In this document: piece after piece, positions 51,455-60,475 of the stretch
How the letters are laid out: each line of letters opens with the position of its first letter
How positions within the stretch are numbered: position 1 is the first letter of the stretch
DNA from: Psychroserpens sp. SPM9
GTDB lineage: Bacteria > Bacteroidota > Bacteroidia > Flavobacteriales > Flavobacteriaceae
Reading direction: 5' to 3'
Assembly: GCF_025153525.1 (NCBI RefSeq)
Contig: NZ_JANZNR010000001.1
Coordinates: 62,001-126,000, forward strand
Length of the DNA stretch: 64,000 nt
The notes under the pieces: model-generated
The model's database searches: none
What the model was told of the DNA's origin: nothing
What the model saw: only the letters and a program-made list of their open reading frames with translations
Program-made: the position numbers and the translations under genes

Positions 51455-52548
51455 AGTCTAATGCCTATTCCAAATTCTACAGCTTCAGCTTTCGCACCAT
51501 GCGATTTTAAGGTAATCGCTCCAAATAGCTTATCACCAAAATAACGTTTCAATCCGATACGATTATAAACACGTCCTTCAAAATCATAAGGATAATACAC
51601 ATAGTATCCCAATTGTGAAATGAATGACATTTTATTAATAAACAGCTCATGGCCTACAAAAACACCAACGCGCTTCCAGTCTTCATCACCACTAACATCC
51701 AATTCAGGAAAAGCCACCGAATAAAAATAAATCAATTCTTCCAGAAATTTAGAAAAGAACACGTCGGTTCCAAATTGAATGGCACTTTTTCGGTTTAAAC
51801 GTTTATCGGCATAGGCTGATACAATATAAAATGGATACTGACCAACATCGATAATATCGCTTTCATTGACACCACTTCTAAACGCCAGATTGTATTTAAT
51901 TGCTTCTTTATAAGTTTTCTCTTCGGAAGACGGGATATATTCAGGTTTATTTTGGTAATCAAATAAGTAATTGGTTCCAATATTAAAAGCAAATGTATTA
52001 GTAGAATTGTTTGGTGCTCTAAAATTTGCATTCGAATAATGCACAATTGAAATACCTGCCTGAAGACCAAATCCTTCAATTATATTTTCTTTTTTATAAT
52101 TCAGCATGACATAAGTTGAACTGAGCAAATCTGAACCATAGGCATTATTTTGAAAGTTCTCAACCTTATGATAGGGTTTTGTAGCATAGGAAATCCCTTG
52201 TGCGATTCTGAAGTTTAAATGTCGTTTAAGAAAGTAAAAATTATAATGTGCATAAAGCCCATAATGCTCCCCCAAAAACTGGTCTTTCATATCCTGATAA
52301 ACAAATGAAAACCCCCAATCTGGGTAATTATAACGGCTTTCCCAAGCTTTAAACCCGTATGTTTTTTTACTGAAACTTAAAATCAATCCTGTGGGATGAT
52401 CGGTAATTAAATGTGAAATATCTGGATTGTGTTCTAAGATTGTTCCGTAGAAAAGATTAACATCCAGCGTAAATAAATTAGGCGTTTTATCTTGCGCTAT
52501 TGAAGACAAACTAAACAAACAAAAAAAGCAGGCAAAAAATCGAATCAT
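51451..52548 (-). CDS. Acyloxyacyl hydrolase / PagL-like lipid A deacylase
   Basis: A 365-residue outer-membrane beta-barrel enzyme with signal peptide (1-18, SIAQ). The PagL active-site signature HYSNA is at residue ~170 (ISIVHYSNANFRAPN), on a strand ending in an aromatic girdle. It would remove an acyl chain from lipid A, changing LPS. The N-terminal ~100 residues and the C-terminal strands (GAITLKSHGAKAEAVEFGIGIRL) complete a barrel larger than PagL itself. Coupled to the GIN-domain gene. Confidence 0.82.
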   Translation of the reverse strand: MIRFFACFFCLFSLSSIAQDKTPNLFTLDVNLFYGTILEHNPDISHLITDHPTGLILSFSKKTYGFKAWESRYNYPDWGFSFVYQDMKDQFLGEHYGLYAHYNFYFLKRHLNFRIAQGISYATKPYHKVENFQNNAYGSDLLSSTYVMLNYKKENIIEGFGLQAGISIVHYSNANFRAPNNSTNTFAFNIGTNYLFDYQNKPEYIPSSEEKTYKEAIKYNLAFRSGVNESDIIDVGQYPFYIVSAYADKRLNRKSAIQFGTDVFFSKFLEELIYFYSVAFPELDVSGDEDWKRVGVFVGHELFINKMSFISQLGYYVYYPYDFEGRVYNRIGLKRYFGDKLFGAITLKSHGAKAEAVEFGIGIRL

Positions 52549-52626
52549 AGGTCTAGATAGAGCGTAAAAGTATGTAATTAATTTTAACGCTTTAAAATCT
52601 ATACGTAAAAATAAAAGCCTGAGTTT

Positions 52627-53583
52627 TTAAAACAACGAAGAAGCCACTGCTTTTATATTATCGCTTTTTCCCATCGAATAATAATGCAAGACAGGAATTC
52701 CTGCTTTTTGAAGCGCTTTAGATTGTGTAATACACCATTCGATACCGACTTGTCTTACCTCACTGTTATCTTTACATTTTACAATCTCGATAATTAAATC
52801 TTCGGGCAAATCGACATGAAAACGATGCGGAATTAAATTTAACTGTTTTTTGGTTGCAATAGGCTTTAACCCAGGAATAATAGGTACAGTTATGCCTTCA
52901 TTTCGACATTTTTCTACAAACTTAAAATACTTATCATTATCAAAAAACATTTGCGTCACGATATAAGACGCTCCATTTTTTATCTTCTTTTTCAAGAAAT
53001 GAATGTCGCTATCCAGACTTGGTGCTTCCATATGCTTTTCTGGATAAGCACCAACACCAATGCAAAAATTCATTTGGGAAGTATTCTTCAATTCTTCGTC
53101 TAAATAGTTGCCTTTATTTAATTCAGAAATTTGACTCACCAAATCACTGGCATAGGCATGCCCTTCTTTTTCAGGTTTAAAATAAGTTTCAGTTTTAACG
53201 GCATCTCCACGAAGTGCCATTACATTCTCAATCCCTAAAAAATCGAGATCGATTAGAAAGTTTTCGGTATCCTCTTTTGTAAATCCGCCACATAAAATAT
53301 GAGGAATTGCATCCACTCCATATTTATTTTGAATGGCCGCACAAATCCCAACCGTACCAGGTCGTTTTTTCACAATTTGCTTTTTCAACAGACCATTACC
53401 AACATCTTTAAAGGTATATTCTTCTCGGTGATACGTCACATCAATAAAAGGCGGTTTAAATTCCATTAAGGGGTCTATATTATCAAAGATAGACTGGATA
53501 TGCTGTCCTTTTAAAGGTGGTAAAATCTCGAATGAAAACTGTGTGTTTCCGTTGGCTTTTTTAATATGTTCTGTAACTTTCAT
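52627..53583 (-). CDS. metF: 5,10-methylenetetrahydrofolate reductase
   Basis: A 318-residue FAD enzyme making 5-methyl-THF, the methyl donor for MetH. FSFEILPPLKG carries the conserved Glu, and NVMALRGDA and QMFFDNDKYF are family motifs. Last gene of the methionine operon that begins with the SAM riboswitch. The 228-bp gap before it holds a possible small membrane ORF. Confidence 0.96.
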   Translation of the reverse strand: MKVTEHIKKANGNTQFSFEILPPLKGQHIQSIFDNIDPLMEFKPPFIDVTYHREEYTFKDVGNGLLKKQIVKKRPGTVGICAAIQNKYGVDAIPHILCGGFTKEDTENFLIDLDFLGIENVMALRGDAVKTETYFKPEKEGHAYASDLVSQISELNKGNYLDEELKNTSQMNFCIGVGAYPEKHMEAPSLDSDIHFLKKKIKNGASYIVTQMFFDNDKYFKFVEKCRNEGITVPIIPGLKPIATKKQLNLIPHRFHVDLPEDLIIEIVKCKDNSEVRQVGIEWCITQSKALQKAGIPVLHYYSMGKSDNIKAVASSLF

Positions 53584-53642
53584 TTTAGTTTTATAAATGG
53601 GTATTTATGACCTTGAGCGACCTTATTGATCAGCACAATAAG

Positions 53643-53735
53643 CTAATTTTTAATTAGCCCTGCCAAGGTTAGAGCGACTGCTGTTAAAAGCAATAGCTGC
53701 AAAACAAACCTTATTTCTAATTTATACTTTTTCAT
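53643..53735 (-). CDS. Possible 30-residue membrane peptide between metH and metF
   Basis: A 31-codon ORF with an ATG start preceded by an A-rich leader (CTCAAAAAAA), typical for Bacteroidota. It encodes a Lys/Arg-containing N-terminus (MKKYKLEIR) and one hydrophobic segment (FVLQLLLLTAVALTLAGLI), so it looks like a single-pass small protein. It lies inside the methionine operon, 60 bp before metF. It might instead be a chance ORF or a leader; no Met-rich codon run is present, so attenuation by methionine is unlikely. Confidence 0.4.
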   Translation of the reverse strand: MKKYKLEIRFVLQLLLLTAVALTLAGLIKN

Positions 53736-53811
53736 TTTTTTTGAGTTTAGAATTTTATACAAGAGTATTGTATTAGCATATCTAAACCATTAGTTTATGT
53801 CTAACAAATTG

Positions 53812-56496
53812 TTAAGTTTCTGCAAGATTTGGGTTAAGCCATTTTTGGGCTGTATCTTCATCTATAGCTCTTCGCTTTGCATAGTCTTTTAATTGGTCTT
53901 CAGTAATTTTTCCTAAGCCGAAATATTTAGCTTCCGGGTTTCCAAAATAGTAACCACTTACCGATGCTGCTGGCCACATCGCCAGACTTTCAGTTAATTG
54001 TACACCTATATGCTTTTCGACATCTAATAGCTGCCACAAGGTGCGTTTTTCTAAATGGTCTGGACAAGCAGGATAACCAGGAGCAGGACGAATGCCCTTA
54101 TAGCTTTCGTTAATTAAATCGTCATTTGTTAAGTCTTCATTTTTAGCATAAGCCCAATGCTTTGTTCGTACTTGTTTGTGTAAATATTCGGCAAACGCTT
54201 CCGCTAAACGATCGGCTAATGCTTTAATCATAATCGCATTATAATCGTCATTATCGGCTTCAAACTGCTCTGCTAACTCTTGAGTACCAAAACCAGTAGT
54301 CACACAAAAAGCTCCGATGTAGTCTTGAATTCCGGAGTCTTTTGGTGCAATAAAATCACTTAAGGCATAATTGGGAATACCGTCTCTTTTCTTTAATTGC
54401 TGACGAAGCGTAAGAAAGGTCGCCTGAACATCTTGTTTGTCATCATACACTTCAATATCATCATCATTCACTGTATTAGCAGGAAATAACCCAAACACCG
54501 CTTTGGCTTTTAACAGTTTTTCATCAAAAATGCGTTTTAATAAGAACTGAGCATCTTTGAATAAGTCTTGAGCCTGAACACCAACAATATCATCTTTTAA
54601 AATGTCTGGATATTTTCCGTGGAGATCCCAACTTCTAAAAAACGGACTCCAATCGATGAAGGCTTCTAATTCTCGAATATCAAATTTGTCAATCACCTGA
54701 ATGCCTAATTGCTCAGGTTTTATAATTTCAGAAGTCGCCCAGTCGATTTGAAATTTATTCGTTCTGGCCGCTTCGATAGACCTGTATTCTTTACGTTTTC
54801 CTCGTGTTAAAAATTGCTCTCGAAACTTATCATACTCTTCCCTAATTTGTGCTTTATAAACACTATTATCTTTTTGAAGCAAATTTCCAACTACAGTTAC
54901 AGCTCTAGAAGCATCATTGATATGCACTACAGTATGATCGTAATTTGGTGCAATTTTTACAGAGGTGTGTGCTTTAGATGTAGTGGCACCTCCAATGATT
55001 AACGGAATGGTTAAATTTTCCTTTTTCATCGCTTTTGAAAGATATACCATCTCATCAAGCGATGGTGTTATCAAACCACTTAAACCAATCACATCAACCT
55101 GTTCTTTGACGGCTGCTTCTATAATTTTTTCTGGCGGAACCATCACTCCTAAATCGATGATTTCATAGTTATTACATCCTAAAACGACACTAACGATGTT
55201 TTTTCCGATATCATGTACATCGCCTTTTACCGTTGCCATTAAAATTTTACCTGCAAACTCTTGTTTTCCGTCTTTTTCAGCTTCAATAAAAGGCTGTAAA
55301 TAAGCCACTGCTTTTTTCATCACACGTGCCGATTTGACTACTTGAGGTAAGAACATTTTTCCGCTTCCGAAGAGATCACCAACGACATTCATTCCAATCA
55401 TAAGATGGCCTTCAATAACCTCAATTGGCTTTTCAGATGCTTTACGAGCCTCTTCAACATCTTCAATAATAAAAGTATCAATCCCTTTAACAAGGCTGTG
55501 TGTAATTCGGTCTTGTAAAGCTTCGTTTCGCCATTCTAAAACCTTAGCGTTATCCTCTTTTTTATTGCCTTTTACGGTTTCAGCAAAGTCTAAAAGGCGT
55601 TCGGTAGCATCATCTCGTCTGTCGAACAAGACATCTTCGACATGTTCTAATAAATCCTTCGGAATTTCATCGTAGACTTCCAGCATCGTCGGATTTACAA
55701 TGCCGAGATTCATGCCGTGTTGAATGGCATGATACAAAAATGCAGAGTTAATCGCTTCACGAACTGTGGTGTTTCCTCGAAATGAAAAAGACACATTACT
55801 AACACCGCCAGAAACATTAGCATAAGGCAAATGTTCGCGAATCCATTTCGTAGCCCTAAAAAAGTCCAAGGCATTTAAGCGATGTTCATCCATCCCAGTA
55901 GCCACAGGAAAAATATTGGGATCAAAAATGATATCCTGAGGTGGAAAGCCTACATGATCAACCAACAGCTTATACGAACGCTCGCAAATTTCAATTCTGC
56001 GTTCATAGGTATCGGCTTGACCAACCTCATCAAAAGCCATAACAATCACTGCAGCACCATAGCGTTTAACGAGTTTTGCCTGACGTATAAATTCGGTTTC
56101 GCCTTCTTTTAAACTAATTGAATTAACAACACATTTACCTTGAGCAACCTGAAGTCCGGCTTCAATAATTTCCCATTTAGAGCTATCAATCATTAATGGA
56201 ATACGAGCAATATCAGGCTCAGAAGCAATCAGATTTAAGAATTTAACCATGGCGTATTTACCATCGAGCATGCCTTCGTCCATATTGACATCAAGAATTT
56301 GTGCACCACCTTCAACCTGATCTCTGGCAACACTTAAGGCTTCGTCGTATTTTTCGTCTTTAATTAATCTTAAAAATTTGCGCGAACCTGTCACATTGGT
56401 GCGCTCACCTACATTGATAAAATTACTTTCTGGTGTTACCACTAAAGGTTCTAATCCAGATAAGGTTAAATATTTTTTACAGTCAGATTCTGCCAT
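53812..56496 (-). CDS. metH: Methionine synthase, C-terminal part (folate, cobalamin and activation domains)
   Basis: An 894-residue piece of split cobalamin-dependent methionine synthase. Residues ~1-300 are the pterin-binding (methyl-THF) domain ([17 protein letters not shown]). ~330-540 are the cap and B12-binding domains with [10 protein letters not shown] (His ligand of cobalt). ~560-890 are the SAM-dependent reactivation domain with [12 protein letters not shown]. The homocysteine domain is encoded separately and overlaps by one base (TAATG). Split metH is known in Flavobacteriaceae. Confidence 0.95.
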   Translation of the reverse strand: MAESDCKKYLTLSGLEPLVVTPESNFINVGERTNVTGSRKFLRLIKDEKYDEALSVARDQVEGGAQILDVNMDEGMLDGKYAMVKFLNLIASEPDIARIPLMIDSSKWEIIEAGLQVAQGKCVVNSISLKEGETEFIRQAKLVKRYGAAVIVMAFDEVGQADTYERRIEICERSYKLLVDHVGFPPQDIIFDPNIFPVATGMDEHRLNALDFFRATKWIREHLPYANVSGGVSNVSFSFRGNTTVREAINSAFLYHAIQHGMNLGIVNPTMLEVYDEIPKDLLEHVEDVLFDRRDDATERLLDFAETVKGNKKEDNAKVLEWRNEALQDRITHSLVKGIDTFIIEDVEEARKASEKPIEVIEGHLMIGMNVVGDLFGSGKMFLPQVVKSARVMKKAVAYLQPFIEAEKDGKQEFAGKILMATVKGDVHDIGKNIVSVVLGCNNYEIIDLGVMVPPEKIIEAAVKEQVDVIGLSGLITPSLDEMVYLSKAMKKENLTIPLIIGGATTSKAHTSVKIAPNYDHTVVHINDASRAVTVVGNLLQKDNSVYKAQIREEYDKFREQFLTRGKRKEYRSIEAARTNKFQIDWATSEIIKPEQLGIQVIDKFDIRELEAFIDWSPFFRSWDLHGKYPDILKDDIVGVQAQDLFKDAQFLLKRIFDEKLLKAKAVFGLFPANTVNDDDIEVYDDKQDVQATFLTLRQQLKKRDGIPNYALSDFIAPKDSGIQDYIGAFCVTTGFGTQELAEQFEADNDDYNAIMIKALADRLAEAFAEYLHKQVRTKHWAYAKNEDLTNDDLINESYKGIRPAPGYPACPDHLEKRTLWQLLDVEKHIGVQLTESLAMWPAASVSGYYFGNPEAKYFGLGKITEDQLKDYAKRRAIDEDTAQKWLNPNLAET

Positions 56497-57497
56497 TATG
56501 CGTAAACTTTAGTTGATCGTGGTTGATAATTCTGAGCGACTTCGGCAATCGCTTTGATGTGCTCAGGATTGGTTCCACAGCAACCTCCAATAATATTAAT
56601 CAATCCGTCTTTAAGGTAATCTTCAATTAATTGCTGCATTTGTTTCGGACTTTGATCATACTCCCCAAAAGCATTAGGCAAACCAGCATTAGGATGCGCT
56701 GAAGTGTAAAAATCGGTTTCGTTAGACAAACGCTGTAAATAAGGTTTGAGTTGTTCGGCACCAAGTGCACAGTTAAAACCGACACTCAATAACGGCACAT
56801 GTGAAATAGACGTTAGAAAAGCTTCTACGGTTTGGCCAGACAATGTTCTTCCCGAAGCATCCGTAATCGTTCCTGACACCATAATTGGAATATCTATTTG
56901 ACGTTCTTCTTTAACTTCTTCGATTGCAAACAAGGCTGCTTTAGCATTAAGCGTATCAAATATGGTTTCTACTAAAAGCACATCAACGCCGCCATCAATT
57001 AGAGCTTCAACTTGTTGTTTGTAAGCGATGCGTAATTCTTCAAACGTAATGGCTCTGTACTCGGGTTTATTGACATCGGGAGACATACTTGCCGTTTTGT
57101 TGGTTGGGCCAATACTACCAGCAACAAATCGAGGTTGATTTGGTGTTGCTTTTGTAAATTCTTCAGCTACTTGTTTGGCAATTTTTGCAGATTCGTAATT
57201 GAGCTCATAGACCAAATCTTCCATGTTATAATCTGCCATTGCGATTGTGGTTCCTGAAAAGGTATTGGTCTCGACAATATCGGCTCCAGCTTCAAAATAA
57301 AGCCGGTGCACATCAGCGATAGCCTGAGGTTGTGTCAAAGACAATAAATCGTTATTCCCTTTAAGAGAGGTTGGATAGTCCTTAAAGCGTTCGCCTCTAA
57401 AATCTTCTTCAGAAAATTTATAGCGCTGCAACATGGTGCCCATGGCGCCATCTAGGACTAAAATACGTTGTTGTAAACTTTGTAATAAATCTGACAT
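56496..57497 (-). CDS. metH: Methionine synthase, N-terminal homocysteine S-methyltransferase part
   Basis: A 333-residue barrel that binds homocysteine through zinc. Ligands are Cys in [11 protein letters not shown] and the CysCys in [13 protein letters not shown]. The N-terminal [15 protein letters not shown] is standard. Needs the downstream 894-residue protein for folate and cobalamin. It is directly under the SAM-I riboswitch. Confidence 0.95.
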   Translation of the reverse strand: MSDLLQSLQQRILVLDGAMGTMLQRYKFSEEDFRGERFKDYPTSLKGNNDLLSLTQPQAIADVHRLYFEAGADIVETNTFSGTTIAMADYNMEDLVYELNYESAKIAKQVAEEFTKATPNQPRFVAGSIGPTNKTASMSPDVNKPEYRAITFEELRIAYKQQVEALIDGGVDVLLVETIFDTLNAKAALFAIEEVKEERQIDIPIMVSGTITDASGRTLSGQTVEAFLTSISHVPLLSVGFNCALGAEQLKPYLQRLSNETDFYTSAHPNAGLPNAFGEYDQSPKQMQQLIEDYLKDGLINIIGGCCGTNPEHIKAIAEVAQNYQPRSTKVYA

Positions 57498-57548
57498 TTT
57501 AATAAGTTATAAAATGTCATCAGGAAAGTAAGAGAATTACTTCTGTGT

Positions 57549-57668
57549 TGTTTATCTGTCCTAAACTTCTGAATCTAATCAGATATAGGTAGAATTTAGC
57601 ACCTTCTTTAAAATAAAGGGTTGCTAAGGCTTCACTGGGTCTATTCCCTCTGCCTTTCATGATAACAA
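57549..57668 (-). ncRNA. SAM-I (S-box) riboswitch
   Basis: On the minus strand: P1 strand GTTATC, then AAAGGCAGAGGGA, GAAGCCTTAGCAACC, AAGGTGCTAAATTC and the closing GGACAGATAAAC, all in S-box order and spacing. It lies 52 bp before the metH start. No strong terminator follows: the 3' part holds a small AAGTAA/TTACTT hairpin, so control may act on translation or a weak structure. Confidence 0.9.
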
Positions 57669-57744
57669 ATCAATAATTATATGAACTAAGGTGTAAATTA
57701 ACGCATTAAATTTTAAATATAAAAATTTAAAAGTCTAAATAAAT

Positions 57745-58038
57745 TTAGAGATAGCTTTTCACATTTTGCCAAGGGCCTCCATTAATTGCATCGATTTCAT
57801 AATCTAGTAAAAGATCCTTGGCGTGTTCGCTTCGTGCGCCACTTCTACAACAGGTAATAATTGGTTTTTGTAGCGCTGTTAATTGCTCTATTTCATCTTC
57901 CAACTCATCTAAAACAATGTGTAAGGCGCCTTCGACGTGACCTTCATTATATTCGGCTTCTGTTCTTACATCTAAGACAATAGCACCTTTATCTAAGTAT
58001 TCTTGAATCTGTTCAAATTCTTGGTTTGATATGCTCAT
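57745..58038 (-). CDS. Rhodanese-like domain protein in the sulfur operon
   Basis: A 97-residue rhodanese with ILDVRTEAEYNEGHVEGALHI-type signature (VLDVRT) and active-site loop ITCCRSGARSEHA. Paralogue of 22121-22426. In this operon it may carry sulfane sulfur between sulfide production and its users, but the acceptor is unknown. 24 bp after the reductase gene; last gene before the SAM riboswitch. Confidence 0.87.
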   Translation of the reverse strand: MSISNQEFEQIQEYLDKGAIVLDVRTEAEYNEGHVEGALHIVLDELEDEIEQLTALQKPIITCCRSGARSEHAKDLLLDYEIDAINGGPWQNVKSYL

Positions 58039-58062
58039 GATTTTACGATCTGCTTTATGAAA

Positions 58063-59112
58063 TTAGACGATGGCTTTTACTACGGCTTTAGGGGCTTCTT
58101 TTTTAGAACCATCAAATCCGTTAATACCACTTACGGTTGTATATTTTAAGACAAATTTCTTATTGGGATGAAGCCGCTTATAAGCTGACTGACACATTAA
58201 AGTCGCTTCGTGGAAACCACAAAGAATGAGTTTTAATTTCCCTTCGTAGGTATTAACGTCGCCAATGGCATATATCCCAGGGATATTGGTTTGATAATCT
58301 AAGGTATTGACTTTTATAGCATTCTTCTCGATATCCAATCCCCATTTTCCTATTGGTCCCAATTTTGGTGAGAGTCCGAATAACGGAATGAAATAATCGG
58401 TTTCCAGTAAAACTTGTTCATCACTTTTAGTAACAGTGACTGCTTCCACATGATTATTACCGTGAATTGCGGTTACTTCAGCAGGAGTCATCACATTAAT
58501 TTTCCCCAGTAATTTTAATTCCTGAACACGTTCTACGGAATCTAATGCGCCTCTAAACTCGTTTCGTCTGTGAATCAAAGTGACTTCTGAAGCGATATCA
58601 GCTAAAAAAATACTCCAGTCTAAAGCAGAATCACCACCTCCAGAAATCACCACACGCTTATTTCGGTAGCGCTCAGGGTTTTTAATGAAATAAGCTACGC
58701 CTTTATCCTCAAAATTTTCGATAGTATCAATAAGTGGCTTTCGAGGTTCAAAGCTCCCTAAACCACCAGCAATAGCAACAATTGGTGCTTGATGCTGCGT
58801 TCCTTTATTGGTCGTAACCACAAAACTCCCATCAGCTTGTTCTTCAATGGTTTCTGCACGTTCTCCCAAGGTAAAACCTGGCTGAAATTGTTTTCCTTGT
58901 TCTAAGAGATTTTTGGTTAAATCACCTGCTAAAATTTCTGGCAATCCAGGAATATCATAAATAGGCTTTTTGGGATATAACTCAGAACATTGACCTCCAG
59001 GTTGTGGTAAAGCGTCTATGAGATGGCATTTTAACTTTAATAAGCCTGCTTCAAAAACTGTAAATAAGCCTGTTGGTCCGGCACCAATAATTAATATATC
59101 TGTATGTATCAT
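58063..59112 (-). CDS. Ferredoxin/flavodoxin-NADP+ reductase (thioredoxin-reductase-like)
   Basis: A 349-residue FAD/NADPH oxidoreductase. FAD motif IIGAGPTGLFTVFEAGL at the N-terminus, NADPH motif VISGGGDSALDW near residue 165, and GIYAIGDVNTYEGKL near the C-terminus. There is no CxxC redox pair, so it is a reductase of the Bacillus YumC type rather than thioredoxin reductase. The gene order with cysI suggests that it feeds electrons, via ferredoxin, to sulfite reductase. Confidence 0.88.
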   Translation of the reverse strand: MIHTDILIIGAGPTGLFTVFEAGLLKLKCHLIDALPQPGGQCSELYPKKPIYDIPGLPEILAGDLTKNLLEQGKQFQPGFTLGERAETIEEQADGSFVVTTNKGTQHQAPIVAIAGGLGSFEPRKPLIDTIENFEDKGVAYFIKNPERYRNKRVVISGGGDSALDWSIFLADIASEVTLIHRRNEFRGALDSVERVQELKLLGKINVMTPAEVTAIHGNNHVEAVTVTKSDEQVLLETDYFIPLFGLSPKLGPIGKWGLDIEKNAIKVNTLDYQTNIPGIYAIGDVNTYEGKLKLILCGFHEATLMCQSAYKRLHPNKKFVLKYTTVSGINGFDGSKKEAPKAVVKAIV

Positions 59113-59113
59113 T

Positions 59114-59689
59114 TTACTTTTGTATTAGATTTTCAGTAATTTTATTTAAGGCTGAAACTTTAGCCTCAAAATCCCCTTTGATTGTTTTTCGATATGCATT
59201 TAAATTTTGAACCATATGATTAATATCTTCTGGAATAACCGCTTCAAAAAACTGCCTCAAGCGTTTGGCTGTTGTTGGCGATTTTCCGTTGGTAGAAATA
59301 GCAATTTTCACATGGCCTTTTGTTACAATTCCTCCGAGATAAAAATCACATAATTCTGGTGTATCTGCCACATTAACTAGCAAATTTCTACGTTTTGCAT
59401 CTTTATAAATTTGATGATTCACCTCAGGTCTATCAGTGGCAACAATCGCTAAATCCTTATCACATAAAAAGGATTCTTCATAGGCGAGATGGAATAATTT
59501 AATATGATAGGCTTTAGCAATGGTTAGGACTTCATCTTTAAAAGATGGCGCAACCATTGTGATGTTAGCTGTAGGGCTTGATTTTAGCAAAAATGTTAAC
59601 TTCTCCAAAGCCACGTGTCCGCCACCAACAATAAGCACTTCTAAGGCGTGCATTTTTAAAAATATGGGATATAAGTTGTTACGTTCCAT
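59114..59689 (-). CDS. Precorrin-2 dehydrogenase / sirohydrochlorin ferrochelatase (CysG N-domain type)
   Basis: A 191-residue bifunctional enzyme that oxidises precorrin-2 and inserts iron to give siroheme for CysI. Motif VLIVGGGHVALEKLTFLL binds NAD; FYLGGIVTKGHVKIAISTNGKSPTTAKRLRQFFE is the second signature. It corresponds to the CysG N-terminal part; the methyltransferase is a separate gene upstream. Overlaps closely (6 bp apart) with cobA and is 1 bp from the reductase gene. Confidence 0.92.
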   Translation of the reverse strand: MERNNLYPIFLKMHALEVLIVGGGHVALEKLTFLLKSSPTANITMVAPSFKDEVLTIAKAYHIKLFHLAYEESFLCDKDLAIVATDRPEVNHQIYKDAKRRNLLVNVADTPELCDFYLGGIVTKGHVKIAISTNGKSPTTAKRLRQFFEAVIPEDINHMVQNLNAYRKTIKGDFEAKVSALNKITENLIQK

Positions 59690-59695
59690 GGAATT

Positions 59696-60475
59696 TTATT
59701 TAGTTACTTGTGTTTCAAATTGTTTACAAATCGAACTGAGTGCTACACGTTCATTCACGACAGCTCCAATAACAATAATTGCAGGTGATGACAATTGTTT
59801 TTGAGCAACTATTGATTCGATGGTTCCTATGGTTCCAATTCCGACATTCTCACGTTCGGTCGTTCCATTTTGAATTACAGCCACAGCAGTATCGCTTTTA
59901 TTTTCCGAAGAAAAAATCCGAACAATTTCAGTCAGTTTCCCCATGCCCATCAAAATCACTATCGTTGCAGATGACTTTGCTGCCAATGCAATATCTTTCG
60001 ATATCTGATGTGATTTGGTCGTTCCGGTGATGACCCAAAAACTTTCTGATGTACCGCGTTTTGTTAGAGGAATTCCCTGATAAGCCGGAACAGCTATCGA
60101 AGAAGAAATACCTGGGACAACATAGGTTTCGATATCAAATTGTCTGGCGTATTCGATCTCTTCGGCACCACGTCCAAAAACAAACGGATCACCTCCTTTT
60201 AGTCTTACAACATGGCCATGACTTTTGGCTCTGCTTACAATAAGCTCATTAATTTGATCTTGTTGATAGGCATAACATCCTTTTCGTTTACCTACAAAAA
60301 TGAGCTCAGCATTAGGCGAAGCATGGTCTAATAAATCGTTATTTATGAGTGCATCGTATAAAACCACATCAGCAGATTGAATGGCCTTAACACCTTTGAT
60401 TGTGATGAGTTCTGCATCACCTGGACCTGCACCAACTATGGTTAATTTTGCTCTAGTACTCATAATATGTTTCAT
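59696..60475 (-). CDS. cobA: Uroporphyrinogen-III C-methyltransferase
   Basis: A 259-residue SAM-dependent methyltransferase making precorrin-2. Motifs VGAGPGDAELITIKG, LKGGDPFVFGRGAEE and GISSSIAVPAYQGIPLTKRG are intact. The start at 60475 forms an ATGA overlap with the cysI stop codon, which favours it over the second ATG at 60463. Supplies siroheme to CysI. Confidence 0.95.
   Translation of the reverse strand: MKHIMSTRAKLTIVGAGPGDAELITIKGVKAIQSADVVLYDALINNDLLDHASPNAELIFVGKRKGCYAYQQDQINELIVSRAKSHGHVVRLKGGDPFVFGRGAEEIEYARQFDIETYVVPGISSSIAVPAYQGIPLTKRGTSESFWVITGTTKSHQISKDIALAAKSSATIVILMGMGKLTEIVRIFSSENKSDTAVAVIQNGTTERENVGIGTIGTIESIVAQKQLSSPAIIVIGAVVNERVALSSICKQFETQVTK

Noticed and set aside
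53801-53815. CTAACAAATTGTTAA resembling the TetR operator
   Set aside because: It has one extra central base and lies in the 3' end of metH, away from any promoter, so a chance match is more likely.
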